Positions 27,397 to 35,477 of a DNA stretch of 64,000 bases are shown here, piece by piece (the stretch's first letter is position 1; each line of letters opens with the position of its first letter). The notes under the pieces are model-generated. The model saw nothing but the letters and a program-made list of their open reading frames with translations. It had not been told where the DNA came from and ran no database searches. The DNA is from Halomonas sp. LBP4 (GTDB taxonomy: Bacteria; Pseudomonadota; Gammaproteobacteria; Pseudomonadales; Halomonadaceae), in the NCBI RefSeq assembly GCF_003202205.1, contig NZ_PDOG01000002.1:573810-637809 (forward strand), read 5' to 3'. The translations under genes were made by a program, and so were the position numbers.

Positions 27397-27422
27397 GGTC
27401 CCCGACCAACCGGTCGGGGACC
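27397..27422 (+). other. Perfect hairpin between glyA and soxB
   Basis: GGTCCCCGACC and GGTCGGGGACC form an 11-bp stem with loop AACC, ending five bases before the soxB ribosome-binding site (GAGGAGAG). There is no T-run, so an RNA-processing or stability element inside the operon is more likely than a terminator. Confidence 0.55.
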
Positions 27423-27439
27423 GATCGAGGAGAGACAGC

Positions 27440-28690
27440 ATGCAACGTTATTCAGGCTTCGGGCTGGTCAAGCACGCACTGAGCCACCACGAGAACTGGC
27501 AGCGCCAGTGGCGCAACCCCACGCCGAAGAAGCAGTACGACGTGATCATCATCGGTGGCGGCGGCCACGGCCTGGCCACGGCCTACTACCTGGCCAAGGA
27601 GCACGGCGTGAAGAACGTCGCCGTGCTCGAGAAAGGCTGGCTGGGGGGCGGCAATACCGCGCGCAACACCACCATCGTGCGCTCCAACTACCTGTGGGAC
27701 GAGGCGGCGGCCCTCTACGAGCACTCCATGAAGCTGTGGGAGGGGCTGTCCCAGGACCTCAACTACAATGTCATGTTCTCCCAGCGGGGTGTGCTCAACC
27801 TGGGCCATACCCTGCAGGACATGCGCGACATCCAGCGCCGGGTCAACGCCAACCGCCTGAACGGCATCGACGGCGAGGTGCTCGACGCCAAGGGCGTCCA
27901 GGAACTGGTGCCGATCATGGACTGCTCCAAGAACGCCCGCTACCCGGTGCTCGGCGCCTCCTGGCAGCCGCGGGCCGGCGTGGCGCGCCACGACGCCGTG
28001 GCCTGGGGCTTCGCCCGTGCCGCCGACGCCCATGGCGTGGACATCCTCCAGCAGACCGAGGTCACCGGCTTCAAGATCCGCGATGGCCAGATCTATGGCG
28101 TGCACACCAACCGTGGCGACATCGAGGCCAAGACCGTCGGCTGCGTGGCCGCCGGCAACTCCGGGGTGCTGGCGAAGATGGCCGGGATCAAGCTGCCGCT
28201 GGAGTCCCATCCGCTGCAGGCGCTGGTCTCCGAGCCGCTCAAGCCGGTGCTCGACACCGTGGTGATGTCCAACCATGTCCACGGCTATATCAGCCAGTCG
28301 GACAAGGGCGACCTGGTCATCGGGGCCGGCATCGACGGCTACAACGGCTACGGGCAGCGCGGCAGCTACCCCACCGTGGAGCACACCTTGCAGGCCATCG
28401 TCGAGATGTTCCCGATCTTCTCCCGGGTGCGCATGAACCGCCAGTGGGGCGGCATCGTCGATACCTGCCCGGATGCCTGTCCGATCCTCTCCAAGACCCA
28501 GGTCAAGGGGCTCTACTTCAACTGCGGCTGGGGCACCGGTGGCTTCAAGGCCACTCCGGGTTCGGCCCATGTCTTCGCCGCCAGCCTCGCCAAGGGCGAG
28601 ATGCACCCGATTGCCGCGCCCTTCTCCATTGACCGCTTCCATACCGGGGCGCTGGTCGACGAGCATGGTGCAGCCGGCGTGGCGCACTGA
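27440..28690 (+). CDS. soxB: Sarcosine oxidase beta subunit
   Basis: A 416-residue flavoprotein subunit of heterotetrameric sarcosine oxidase, which oxidises sarcosine to glycine with transfer of the methyl group to tetrahydrofolate. The FAD dinucleotide-binding motif is [18 protein letters not shown] (about residues 35-52). The [14 protein letters not shown] segment contains the histidine/arginine-proximal site typical of the family, where covalent FMN attaches in related subunits. The C-terminus has [15 protein letters not shown]. The ATG at 27440 has GAGGAGAG upstream. It is followed by soxD after 22 bases. Confidence 0.95.
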   Translation: MQRYSGFGLVKHALSHHENWQRQWRNPTPKKQYDVIIIGGGGHGLATAYYLAKEHGVKNVAVLEKGWLGGGNTARNTTIVRSNYLWDEAAALYEHSMKLWEGLSQDLNYNVMFSQRGVLNLGHTLQDMRDIQRRVNANRLNGIDGEVLDAKGVQELVPIMDCSKNARYPVLGASWQPRAGVARHDAVAWGFARAADAHGVDILQQTEVTGFKIRDGQIYGVHTNRGDIEAKTVGCVAAGNSGVLAKMAGIKLPLESHPLQALVSEPLKPVLDTVVMSNHVHGYISQSDKGDLVIGAGIDGYNGYGQRGSYPTVEHTLQAIVEMFPIFSRVRMNRQWGGIVDTCPDACPILSKTQVKGLYFNCGWGTGGFKATPGSAHVFAASLAKGEMHPIAAPFSIDRFHTGALVDEHGAAGVAH

Positions 28691-28712
28691 CCAACCGCAG
28701 AGGAAAGCCGAC

Positions 28713-29063
28713 ATGTTCTATATTCATTGCCCCTACTGCGGCGAGCACCGCGAGGAAGAGGAATTCCACCCCAAGGGTCAGGCGCACATCGCCAGGCCCG
28801 AGGATCCGGATGCCTGCAGCGACGAGGCGTGGGGCGACTACCTGTTCTTCCGCGACAACCCGCGCGGCATCCACCACGAGCTGTGGGTGCACGCCGTGGG
28901 CTGCCGCAAGTTCTTCAACGTCACCCGTAACACCGTGACCTACGAGATCCTCGAGACCTACAAGATGGGCGAGCAGCCGACAGTCACTGCCGAGCACCCC
29001 GAAGGCCGGCCGTCCCGTGACGCCGCCGACCAGGGAACGCTTCATGAAGGAGTCCGCGCATGA
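28713..29063 (+). CDS. soxD: Sarcosine oxidase delta subunit
   Basis: A 116-residue zinc-binding delta subunit. MFYIHCPYCGEHREEEEF gives the first Cys-x2-Cys pair, and the later HELWVHAVGCRKFFNVTRNT supplies the rest of the zinc site; both are strongly characteristic. It stabilises the alpha-beta complex. AGAGGAAAG precedes the ATG at 28713. Its stop overlaps the soxA start (ATGA), indicating coupled translation. Confidence 0.95.
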   Translation: MFYIHCPYCGEHREEEEFHPKGQAHIARPEDPDACSDEAWGDYLFFRDNPRGIHHELWVHAVGCRKFFNVTRNTVTYEILETYKMGEQPTVTAEHPEGRPSRDAADQGTLHEGVRA

Positions 29064-32000
29064 GCCAGCCGAATCGCCTCACTCAGGGCGGGCGCATCGA
29101 TCGCCGCCAGCCCCTGAGCTTTACCTTCAACGGCCAGGCCTACCAGGGCTATGCCGGTGATACCCTGGCCTCGGCACTGCTGGCCAACGGGGTGGACATT
29201 GTCAACCGCAGCTTCAAGTACTCGCGCCCCCGCGGCGTCGTCGCCGCCGGTGCCGAGGAACCCAATGCGATCGTCCAGCTGGGCAGCACTGAGGCCGCCC
29301 AGGTCCCCAACGTACGCGCTACCCAGCAGGCGCTGTTCGACGGCCTCACCGCGCGCAGCACCAACGGCTGGCCCAGTGTGCAGCGCGACCTGATGGGCCT
29401 GGTCGGCAAGCTGGGCGGCCAGTTCATGCCCCCGGGCTTCTATTACAAGACCTTCATGGCCCCGGCCTCCCTGTGGATGACCTACGAGAAATACATCCGC
29501 AAGAGCGCGGGCCTGGGGCGTAGCCCGGCGGAAGCCGACCCGGACATCTACGACCACTTGCACCGGCACTGCGACGTCCTGGTGATCGGTGCCGGCCCGG
29601 CGGGCCTGGCGGCCGCGCTGGCCGCCGCCCGCAGCGGCGCCCGGGTGATCCTGGCCGACGAGCAGGAGGAGCTGGGTGGCTCGCTGCTCGACAGCCGTGA
29701 GTTGCTCGACGATGAGCCGGCGGGGGAGTGGGTAGCCGCGGCGGTGGCCGAACTCGCCGGTCGTGACAACGTCACCCTGCTGCCGCGCACCACCGCCAAC
29801 GGCTACCACGACCACAATTTCGTGACCCTGCACGAGCGGTGCACCGAGCATCTCGGCGAGGTCGCGCCGCGCGTCACCGGGCGTCGCCAGGTGCGCTCGC
29901 GCATGCACCGGGTGCGCGCGGGCCGGGTGGTGCTGGCCACCGGCGCCCACGAGCGGCCGTTGGTCTATGCGGGCAACGACGTGCCGGGCAATCTGCTGGC
30001 CGGGGCCGTCTCCACCTATATTCGCCGTTACGGCGTGGTGCCGGGCCACAAGCTGGTGCTCTCCACCAGCAACGACCATGGCTATCGTGCCGCCCTGGAC
30101 TGGCAGGAGGCCGGCCGCGAGGTGGTGGCCATCGCCGACGCCCGGCCATCGCCCGACGGCGAGTGGGTCGAGCAGGCCCGCGCCCGCGGTATCCGCATCA
30201 TCCCCGGTAGCGCGGTCATCGAGGCCAGGGGCGAGTCCCGGGTTAACGCCGCCCGGGTGGCGAAGATCGACCTGGACGGCTTCCGCGTGGCCGGTGCCGC
30301 CGAGACCCTGACCTGCGATACCATCGCCAGCTCCGGTGGTTACAGCCCGGTGATCCACCTGGCCTCCCACACCGGCGCACGGCCGACCTGGAACGATGAC
30401 ATCCTCGGCTTCGTGCCCACCCTGGTGAAGGGAGTGAGCGCCGCCGGCGGGGCTCAGGGCGTCTACGCCACCGCCGAGGTGCTGGCCGACGGCGTCGAGG
30501 CGGGCAGCCGGGCCGCGTCGGAAGCCGGCTTCGCGGCGGCCTCGGTGAGCCTGCCCCAGGTCGCCGCGCGTCGCGACGGTGCGGCCGTGGCCCTCTACCA
30601 GGTCCCCCACGAGAAGCCGACCCTGCGCGCGCCCAAGCAGTTCGTCGACCTGCAGAACGACGTCACGGCGGCGGGCATCGAGCTGGCCACCCGGGAGGGC
30701 TTCGAGTCCATCGAGCACGTCAAGCGCTACACCGCCATGGGCTTCGGCACCGACCAGGGCAAGCTCGGCAACATCAACGGCATGGCCATCGCCGCCCGCT
30801 GCCTGGGGCGGTCGATCCCCGAGGTGGGCACCACGGTGTTCCGGCCCAACTATACGCCGGTGACCTTCGGCGCCATCGTCGGTCGTCACTGCCGCGAGCT
30901 GTTCGATCCGGAGCGCTACACCGCGATGCACCAGTGGCACGTGGAGCACGGCGCCGAGTTCGAGGACGTGGGCCAGTGGAAACGCCCCTGGTACTTCCCG
31001 AAGACCGTCAATGGCAAGATCGAGACGATGCACGAGGCGGTGGCCCGCGAGTGCCTGGCGGTGCGCGAGGCCGTGGGCATTCTGGATGCCTCGACGCTGG
31101 GCAAGATCGACATCCAGGGTCCCGACGCCCGGGAGTTTCTGGGCCGGGTCTACACCAACAAGTGGGCCAAGCTGGCCCCCGGCCGCGTCCGCTATGGCCT
31201 GATGTGCAAGGACGACGGCATGGTGTTCGACGACGGCACCACCAGCTGCCTGGGCGAGAACCACTTCCTGATGACCACCACCACCGGCGGCGCCGCCACG
31301 GTGCTGGAATGGCTGGAACTGTGGCACCAGACCGAGTGGCCGGAGCTCGAGGTCTACTTCAACTCGGTGACCGATCATTGGGCGACCATGACCATCACCG
31401 GGCCGGAGGCGCGCAAGCTGCTGGCGGAAGTGACTGACATGGACTTGGACAAGGAGAGCTTCAAGTTCATGGACTGGCGCGAGGGCGTCGTGGCCGGCGT
31501 ACCGGCGCGGGTGTTCCGGATCTCCTTCACCGGCGAGCTGGCCTTCGAGATCAACGTCCAGGCCAACTATGCCCTGCACGTCTGGGAGACGCTGTTCGCC
31601 CATGGCGAGAAGTACGGCCTGACGCCCTACGGCACCGAGACGATGCACGTGTTGCGCGCCGAGAAGGGCTTCATCATCGCCGGCCAGGACACCGACGGCT
31701 CGGTGACGCCGGAGGACCTGGGCATGCACTGGGCGATCGGCTACGACAAGCCGTTCTCCTGGATCGGCCAGCGGGCCCTGTCGCGTCCGGATACCGCGCG
31801 TACCGACCGCAAGCAGCTGGTGGGCCTCAAGCCCAAGGACCCCAAGGTGGTGCTGGAAGAGGGCGCCCAGATCGTCTTCGATCCGAAGCACGCCATCCCC
31901 ATGCCCATGGTGGGGCACGTGACCTCCAGCTACTACAGCCCGACCCTCGACTCGGGCTTCGCCCTGGCCGTGGTCAAGGGCGGTCAGCAGAAGATGGGCG

Positions 32001-32098
32001 AGACCGTCTATCTGCCCATGGCCGACGGCCAGGTCCATGAGGCCGAGATCGTCAGCCCCATCTTCCTCGATCCCAAGGGAGAGCGTCAGAATGTCTAA
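29060..32098 (+). CDS. soxA: Sarcosine oxidase alpha subunit
   Basis: A 1012-residue subunit. The N-terminal about 100 residues are a 2Fe-2S-ferredoxin-like fold lacking cluster cysteines (FTFNGQAYQGYAGDTLASALL). Next is an NAD/FAD-type domain with VLVIGAGPAGLAAALAAARSG (about residue 174). The C-terminal half (about 600-1000) is a GcvT/aminomethyltransferase-like tetrahydrofolate-binding domain with GILDASTLGKIDIQG and GETVYLPMADG. It carries NAD and the folate site that captures the methyl group as 5,10-methylene-tetrahydrofolate. It starts four bases before the soxD stop with AAGGAG upstream, and its own last eight bases overlap soxG. Confidence 0.95.
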   Translation: MSQPNRLTQGGRIDRRQPLSFTFNGQAYQGYAGDTLASALLANGVDIVNRSFKYSRPRGVVAAGAEEPNAIVQLGSTEAAQVPNVRATQQALFDGLTARSTNGWPSVQRDLMGLVGKLGGQFMPPGFYYKTFMAPASLWMTYEKYIRKSAGLGRSPAEADPDIYDHLHRHCDVLVIGAGPAGLAAALAAARSGARVILADEQEELGGSLLDSRELLDDEPAGEWVAAAVAELAGRDNVTLLPRTTANGYHDHNFVTLHERCTEHLGEVAPRVTGRRQVRSRMHRVRAGRVVLATGAHERPLVYAGNDVPGNLLAGAVSTYIRRYGVVPGHKLVLSTSNDHGYRAALDWQEAGREVVAIADARPSPDGEWVEQARARGIRIIPGSAVIEARGESRVNAARVAKIDLDGFRVAGAAETLTCDTIASSGGYSPVIHLASHTGARPTWNDDILGFVPTLVKGVSAAGGAQGVYATAEVLADGVEAGSRAASEAGFAAASVSLPQVAARRDGAAVALYQVPHEKPTLRAPKQFVDLQNDVTAAGIELATREGFESIEHVKRYTAMGFGTDQGKLGNINGMAIAARCLGRSIPEVGTTVFRPNYTPVTFGAIVGRHCRELFDPERYTAMHQWHVEHGAEFEDVGQWKRPWYFPKTVNGKIETMHEAVARECLAVREAVGILDASTLGKIDIQGPDAREFLGRVYTNKWAKLAPGRVRYGLMCKDDGMVFDDGTTSCLGENHFLMTTTTGGAATVLEWLELWHQTEWPELEVYFNSVTDHWATMTITGPEARKLLAEVTDMDLDKESFKFMDWREGVVAGVPARVFRISFTGELAFEINVQANYALHVWETLFAHGEKYGLTPYGTETMHVLRAEKGFIIAGQDTDGSVTPEDLGMHWAIGYDKPFSWIGQRALSRPDTARTDRKQLVGLKPKDPKVVLEEGAQIVFDPKHAIPMPMVGHVTSSYYSPTLDSGFALAVVKGGQQKMGETVYLPMADGQVHEAEIVSPIFLDPKGERQNV

Positions 32099-32726
32099 CG
32101 TCGCAACCTTCGATACCCGCACCGAGGCCAAGATCCCGGTGGAATCGCCGCTGGCCTACTCCTACCGCCGCTCGGGGGCTCCGGTCCCCGACCGCAAGAG
32201 CCGGGTGGTGCTGCGCGAGCACCCCTTCCTGGGCCACCTGGTGCTGCGCGGCGGGGCCATCGTCCTCGACGAGGCGGTGCGCGAGGTGCTCGGCGTCTCG
32301 CTGCCCGGCGAGCCCCAGGGGCTGGTGCACGACGCCGAAGGCGTGCGTTCGGTCCAGTGGATCTCCCCGGACGAGTGGCTGGTCATCGTCCCCGGCGGCG
32401 AGGAATTCGAGCTGGAGAACCGGCTGCGCGCGGCCCTGGGCGGCGCCCATATCGCCATCAGCAACGTCAGCGGCGGCCAGACCCTGGTCGAACTCGAGGG
32501 TGAGGCCGCTCGGGAGCTGTTGATGAAGTCGGTGGTCTACGACGTCCATCCAAGCCACTTCCCGGTGGGCAAGGGCGTCACCACCGTCTTTGCCAAGACC
32601 ACGGTGATCCTGCGCCGTCCCGGCGAGGAGCGCTGGGAGCTGGTGGTACGCCGCAGCTTCGCCGACTACACCTATCGCTGGCTGCTGGATGCCGGAGAGG
32701 AGTACGGCATCGGCGTCGAACGCTGA
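32091..32726 (+). CDS. soxG: Sarcosine oxidase gamma subunit
   Basis: A 211-residue gamma subunit with the fold of the folate-binding GcvT domain: ISPDEWLVIVPGG, VSGGQTLVELEGEAARELLMKS and FAKTTVILRRPGEERWELVVRRSFADYTYRWLLDAG (separate segments) are typical. It binds against the alpha subunit in the four-subunit complex. It starts inside soxA (eight-base overlap, GGGAGAG upstream), so all four subunits are translated as a coupled block. A terminator-like hairpin follows 27 bases after the stop. Confidence 0.93.
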   Translation: MSNVATFDTRTEAKIPVESPLAYSYRRSGAPVPDRKSRVVLREHPFLGHLVLRGGAIVLDEAVREVLGVSLPGEPQGLVHDAEGVRSVQWISPDEWLVIVPGGEEFELENRLRAALGGAHIAISNVSGGQTLVELEGEAARELLMKSVVYDVHPSHFPVGKGVTTVFAKTTVILRRPGEERWELVVRRSFADYTYRWLLDAGEEYGIGVER

Positions 32727-32753
32727 GCCCGGCCTTCATCCAAGGAGCTTTAC

Positions 32754-32781
32754 AAGGCCGGGGTTCTCCCCGGCCTTCTTT
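32754..32781 (+). terminator. Terminator/attenuator between soxG and purU
   Basis: AAGGCCGGGG (32754-32763) and CCCCGGCCTT (32768-32777) form a 10-bp stem with loop TTCT, followed by CTTT. It ends only 16 bases before the purU start, so it may attenuate rather than fully separate purU from the sox operon. Confidence 0.8.
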
Positions 32782-32797
32782 CGACAGGAGTTCTGCC

Positions 32798-33664
32798 ATG
32801 AGCCGTACTGCCGATACCTGGATCCTGGCCGCCCAATGCCCCAGTCGCCTGGGTACCGTGGACGTGGTCACCCGCTTCCTCAAGGAGCAGCGCTGCTACA
32901 TCACCGAGCAGCACTCCTTCGACGACCGGCTGAGCGGTGGCTTCTTCATCCGTACCGAGTTCCGCCCGCCAGCGCCCGACTTCGAGGGCGAGGCCTTCCG
33001 CGCCGCCTTCGTCGACCGAGCCGCCGAGTTCGACATGACCTTCGAGCTGACCGCTCCGGGGACGCGCATGCCGGTGGTGATCATGGTCTCGAAGGCCGAT
33101 CACTGCCTCAACGACCTGCTCTATCGCTATCGCACCGGTCAGCTGCCGATCGAGATCCGGGCGGTGGTCTCCAACCACCCGGACCTGGAGCCGCTGGCGG
33201 TCTGGCATGGCCTGCCCTATCACCACTTGCCGATCACCCCGGAGACCAAGGCCGAGCAGGAGGCCAGGGTCTGGCAGGTGATCGAGGAGACCGGCGCCGA
33301 GCTGGTGATCCTGGCGCGCTATATGCAAGTGCTGTCCAGTGACCTGTGCGAGAAGCTCAGTGGACGGGCGATCAATATCCATCACTCGCTGCTGCCCGGC
33401 TTCAAGGGCGCCAGGCCCTACCACCAGGCCTACGACAAGGGCGTCAAGCTGGTCGGGGCCACCGCCCATTACATCAACGACGACCTGGACGAGGGGCCGA
33501 TCATCACCCAGGGGGTGGAGCCGGTCAGTCACGCCGACTACCCCGAGGACCTGGTGGCCAAGGGGCGCGACATCGAGTGTCTGACCCTCTCCCGGGCGGT
33601 GGCCCTGCACGTGGAGCGGCGAGTCTTCCTGCACGCCAGCCGCACCGTGGTCTTCGATCGTTAG
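32798..33664 (+). CDS. purU: Formyltetrahydrofolate deformylase
   Basis: A 288-residue enzyme hydrolysing 10-formyl-tetrahydrofolate to formate and tetrahydrofolate. An N-terminal ACT regulatory domain (about 8-85) is followed by a formyltransferase-fold hydrolase domain with the active-site motifs NIHHSLLPGFKG and ATAHYINDDLDEGPI (catalytic Asn/His/Asp). In the sox cluster it recycles tetrahydrofolate loaded with one-carbon units during sarcosine oxidation, and the formate goes to formate dehydrogenase. The ATG at 32798 follows ACAGGAG. A 19-bp copy of its 3' sequence reappears just after the stop. Confidence 0.95.
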   Translation: MSRTADTWILAAQCPSRLGTVDVVTRFLKEQRCYITEQHSFDDRLSGGFFIRTEFRPPAPDFEGEAFRAAFVDRAAEFDMTFELTAPGTRMPVVIMVSKADHCLNDLLYRYRTGQLPIEIRAVVSNHPDLEPLAVWHGLPYHHLPITPETKAEQEARVWQVIEETGAELVILARYMQVLSSDLCEKLSGRAINIHHSLLPGFKGARPYHQAYDKGVKLVGATAHYINDDLDEGPIITQGVEPVSHADYPEDLVAKGRDIECLTLSRAVALHVERRVFLHASRTVVFDR

Positions 33665-33690
33665 GTACCCGAGGGGCGCGACATCGAGTG
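33561..33690 (+). repeat. 19-bp direct repeat at the purU 3' end
   Basis: AGGGGCGCGACATCGAGTG occurs at 33561-33579, inside purU, and identically at 33672-33690, eight bases after the purU stop. The sequences around the two copies differ. This looks like a short local duplication. Confidence 0.8.
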
Positions 33691-33703
33691 CCGCTTTCCG
33701 CTT

Positions 33704-34618
33704 TCAGCCGGGCGGTCGGCCCTTGACCACCAGCACCACCCCGGCGATGGCGATGGCCATGCCCGCCAGCGCCGGGAGCGGCAGTCGCTCGTCGAAGAGA
33801 ATCCAGGCCTCCAGCGCCGTCACCGGCGGCACCAGGTAGAAGAGGCTGGCCACCCGCGAGGCCTCGCCGCGCTTGATCAGCGCCATCAGCAGCAGGATGG
33901 CGGCGATCGACAGCACCAGCACCAGCCAGCCCAGGGTCAGGGCGAAGGTCGGGGTCCAGGCGATGCTGCGCTCCTCGAACAGCAGCGCCCCCAGCCCCAG
34001 CACCGCCCCGGCGCCCAGGTATTGCACCACGGTGCCCGAGAGCAGCGGCATCCCGACGCAATGACGTTTCTGGTAGAGGGTGCCGAGCGAGATACCCACC
34101 AGCGCCACCAGCACGCTGACCAGGGCCCCGATGCCGAAGCCCTGGAAGAGGCCGTCCCCCGGATCCAGCTTGCCACCGAGCACCAGGGTAATGCCCACCA
34201 GCCCCAGCGCCAGGCCGAGCCACTGTCGCGGTGCCAGCCGCTCGTTCAGTAGCGGCCCGGCGAGTGCCGCGGTCAGCAGCGGCTGGAGTCCCACCAGCAG
34301 CGAGGCCAGCCCCGCCGGCATGCCCTGGTAGATGCCGTAGAAGACCCCGCCCAGATAGGCGCCGTGGACCAGCAGTCCCGAGACGGCGATATGCCCCCAC
34401 AGCCTCGCACCCCGCGGCCAGCCGCCTCCCAGCAGCTGCACCAGGGGCACCAGCAGCGCCAGGGTCAGCACGAAACGGATGAACAGGAAGGTGAAGGGTT
34501 CGGCATAGGGCAGGCCGAACTTGGCACCGATGAAGCCGGTGCTCCAGAGCGCCACGAACAGGATGGGCATGGCGGCCAGCCAGGCCGAGGCGAGGGGAGA
34601 GGAGGGTGTCGGGTTCAT
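33704..34618 (-). CDS. DMT-superfamily (EamA) transporter
   Basis: A 304-residue drug/metabolite transporter with two EamA repeats and about 10 membrane spans. Typical features are FVALWSTGFIGAKFGLPYAEPFTFLFIRF at the N-terminus (read as separate segments), LNERLAPRQWLGLALGLVGI at the repeat boundary, and a glycine-rich last span with GVVLVVKG. Such carriers export amino acids or other metabolites; the substrate is not readable. The ATG at 34618 (MNPTPSSP) is chosen because GAGGAGGG is close upstream. Confidence 0.9.
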   Translation of the reverse strand: MNPTPSSPLASAWLAAMPILFVALWSTGFIGAKFGLPYAEPFTFLFIRFVLTLALLVPLVQLLGGGWPRGARLWGHIAVSGLLVHGAYLGGVFYGIYQGMPAGLASLLVGLQPLLTAALAGPLLNERLAPRQWLGLALGLVGITLVLGGKLDPGDGLFQGFGIGALVSVLVALVGISLGTLYQKRHCVGMPLLSGTVVQYLGAGAVLGLGALLFEERSIAWTPTFALTLGWLVLVLSIAAILLLMALIKRGEASRVASLFYLVPPVTALEAWILFDERLPLPALAGMAIAIAGVVLVVKGRPPG

Positions 34619-34941
34619 CGGTCGGGCAGTATCCGGATCGAGGGAGCATGAGAACGAACGGCTTTCGACCATACTGTGCCACCACGATTTAGCAAAGTGC
34701 GATGTCCCAGCGCGGCGAATTCCTTTCGATAAGGCATCCCATTATCGTTCTCGCCATGGGGCGCCAGAGGCGATCATGGCGCCGTTCCTGGCGAAGCACC
34801 GGCTCACCCCGTCTCTTTATAGAGACGATTGTTAAGTTGTGCGTACCTTTTGTTTCATTTGATTACATCAAAATTCTGAACGGGACCCGCTCGCCGTCGT
34901 CACAAGGAGGCCATTCATACCGCAACACCCTGGAGGTATTC
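34619..34941. promoter_or_regulatory. Intergenic region upstream of the DUF4168 gene, with palindrome
   Basis: This 323-base stretch between divergent genes holds no convincing gene. A palindrome, CGTCTCT (34810-34816) and AGAGACG (34821-34827) with loop TTAT, sits at the start of an AT-rich patch (about 34815-34875) that probably contains the promoter of the DUF4168 gene. I cannot assign -35 and -10 boxes with confidence. Confidence 0.4.
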
Positions 34942-35328
34942 ATGAAAAGGATGACTGCACTGTTCTCGGCTGCCCTGCTTTCCGCGGGCATGATGACCGC
35001 CACGGCTCACGCCCAGCAGGACCCGGCCCAGGCGCCCGAGCAGCCGCAGGCGGCAGCACCGGCCCAGGACTTCACCGACGAGCAGCTGCAGCAGTTCGCC
35101 GATGCCTCCCAGGAGATCGCCGTGATTTCCCAGGAGTATACCGAGCGTCTGCAGGCTGCCGAGGATGAGGCCACCCAGCAGGAAGTGCGCATGGAAGCCA
35201 ACGACAGGATGGTCGAGGTGGTCGAGGGCAGCGGTCTCGACGTGGATACCTTCAACGCCATCGGTCAGGCCATCCAGCAGGACCCCGAGCTGATGCAACG
35301 GGTTCAGGAGATGGCGAATCCCTCCTGA
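34942..35328 (+). CDS. Exported DUF4168-family protein
   Basis: A 128-residue protein with a clear signal peptide (MKRMTALFSAALLSAGMMTATAHA, segments 1-24), then a Gln/Ala/Pro-rich linker (about 25-45) and a helical DUF4168-like domain (DEQLQQFADASQEIAVISQ, FNAIGQAIQQDPELMQRVQ). The family is periplasmic and of unknown function. The ATG at 34942 has TGGAGG nine bases upstream. A strong terminator follows. It is monocistronic. Confidence 0.82.
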   Translation: MKRMTALFSAALLSAGMMTATAHAQQDPAQAPEQPQAAAPAQDFTDEQLQQFADASQEIAVISQEYTERLQAAEDEATQQEVRMEANDRMVEVVEGSGLDVDTFNAIGQAIQQDPELMQRVQEMANPS

Positions 35329-35369
35329 GGGAATCCTGCACTCACCGCGGCCACGAGGGCCGGCGGCTC

Positions 35370-35407
35370 CGAGGGCCACCCCGTCACGGGGTGGCCCTCG
35401 TCGTGTG
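35370..35407 (+). terminator. Terminator of the DUF4168 gene
   Basis: CGAGGGCCACCCCG (35370-35383) and CGGGGTGGCCCTCG (35387-35400) form a perfect 14-bp stem with loop TCA, followed by TCGTGTG. Confidence 0.75.
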
Positions 35408-35477
35408 AGGCCGGCTTTACAGCCGGGAGCCGAGATTCCAGACTAGCGGGACCTACACAGCTGCCGGAGCCTGGTGC

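Noticed and set aside
29042..32131. A 1029-residue open frame antisense to soxA
   Set aside because: Its composition (His, Gly, Val, Gln, Ala-rich) and full overlap with the well-supported soxA show it to be a shadow frame.
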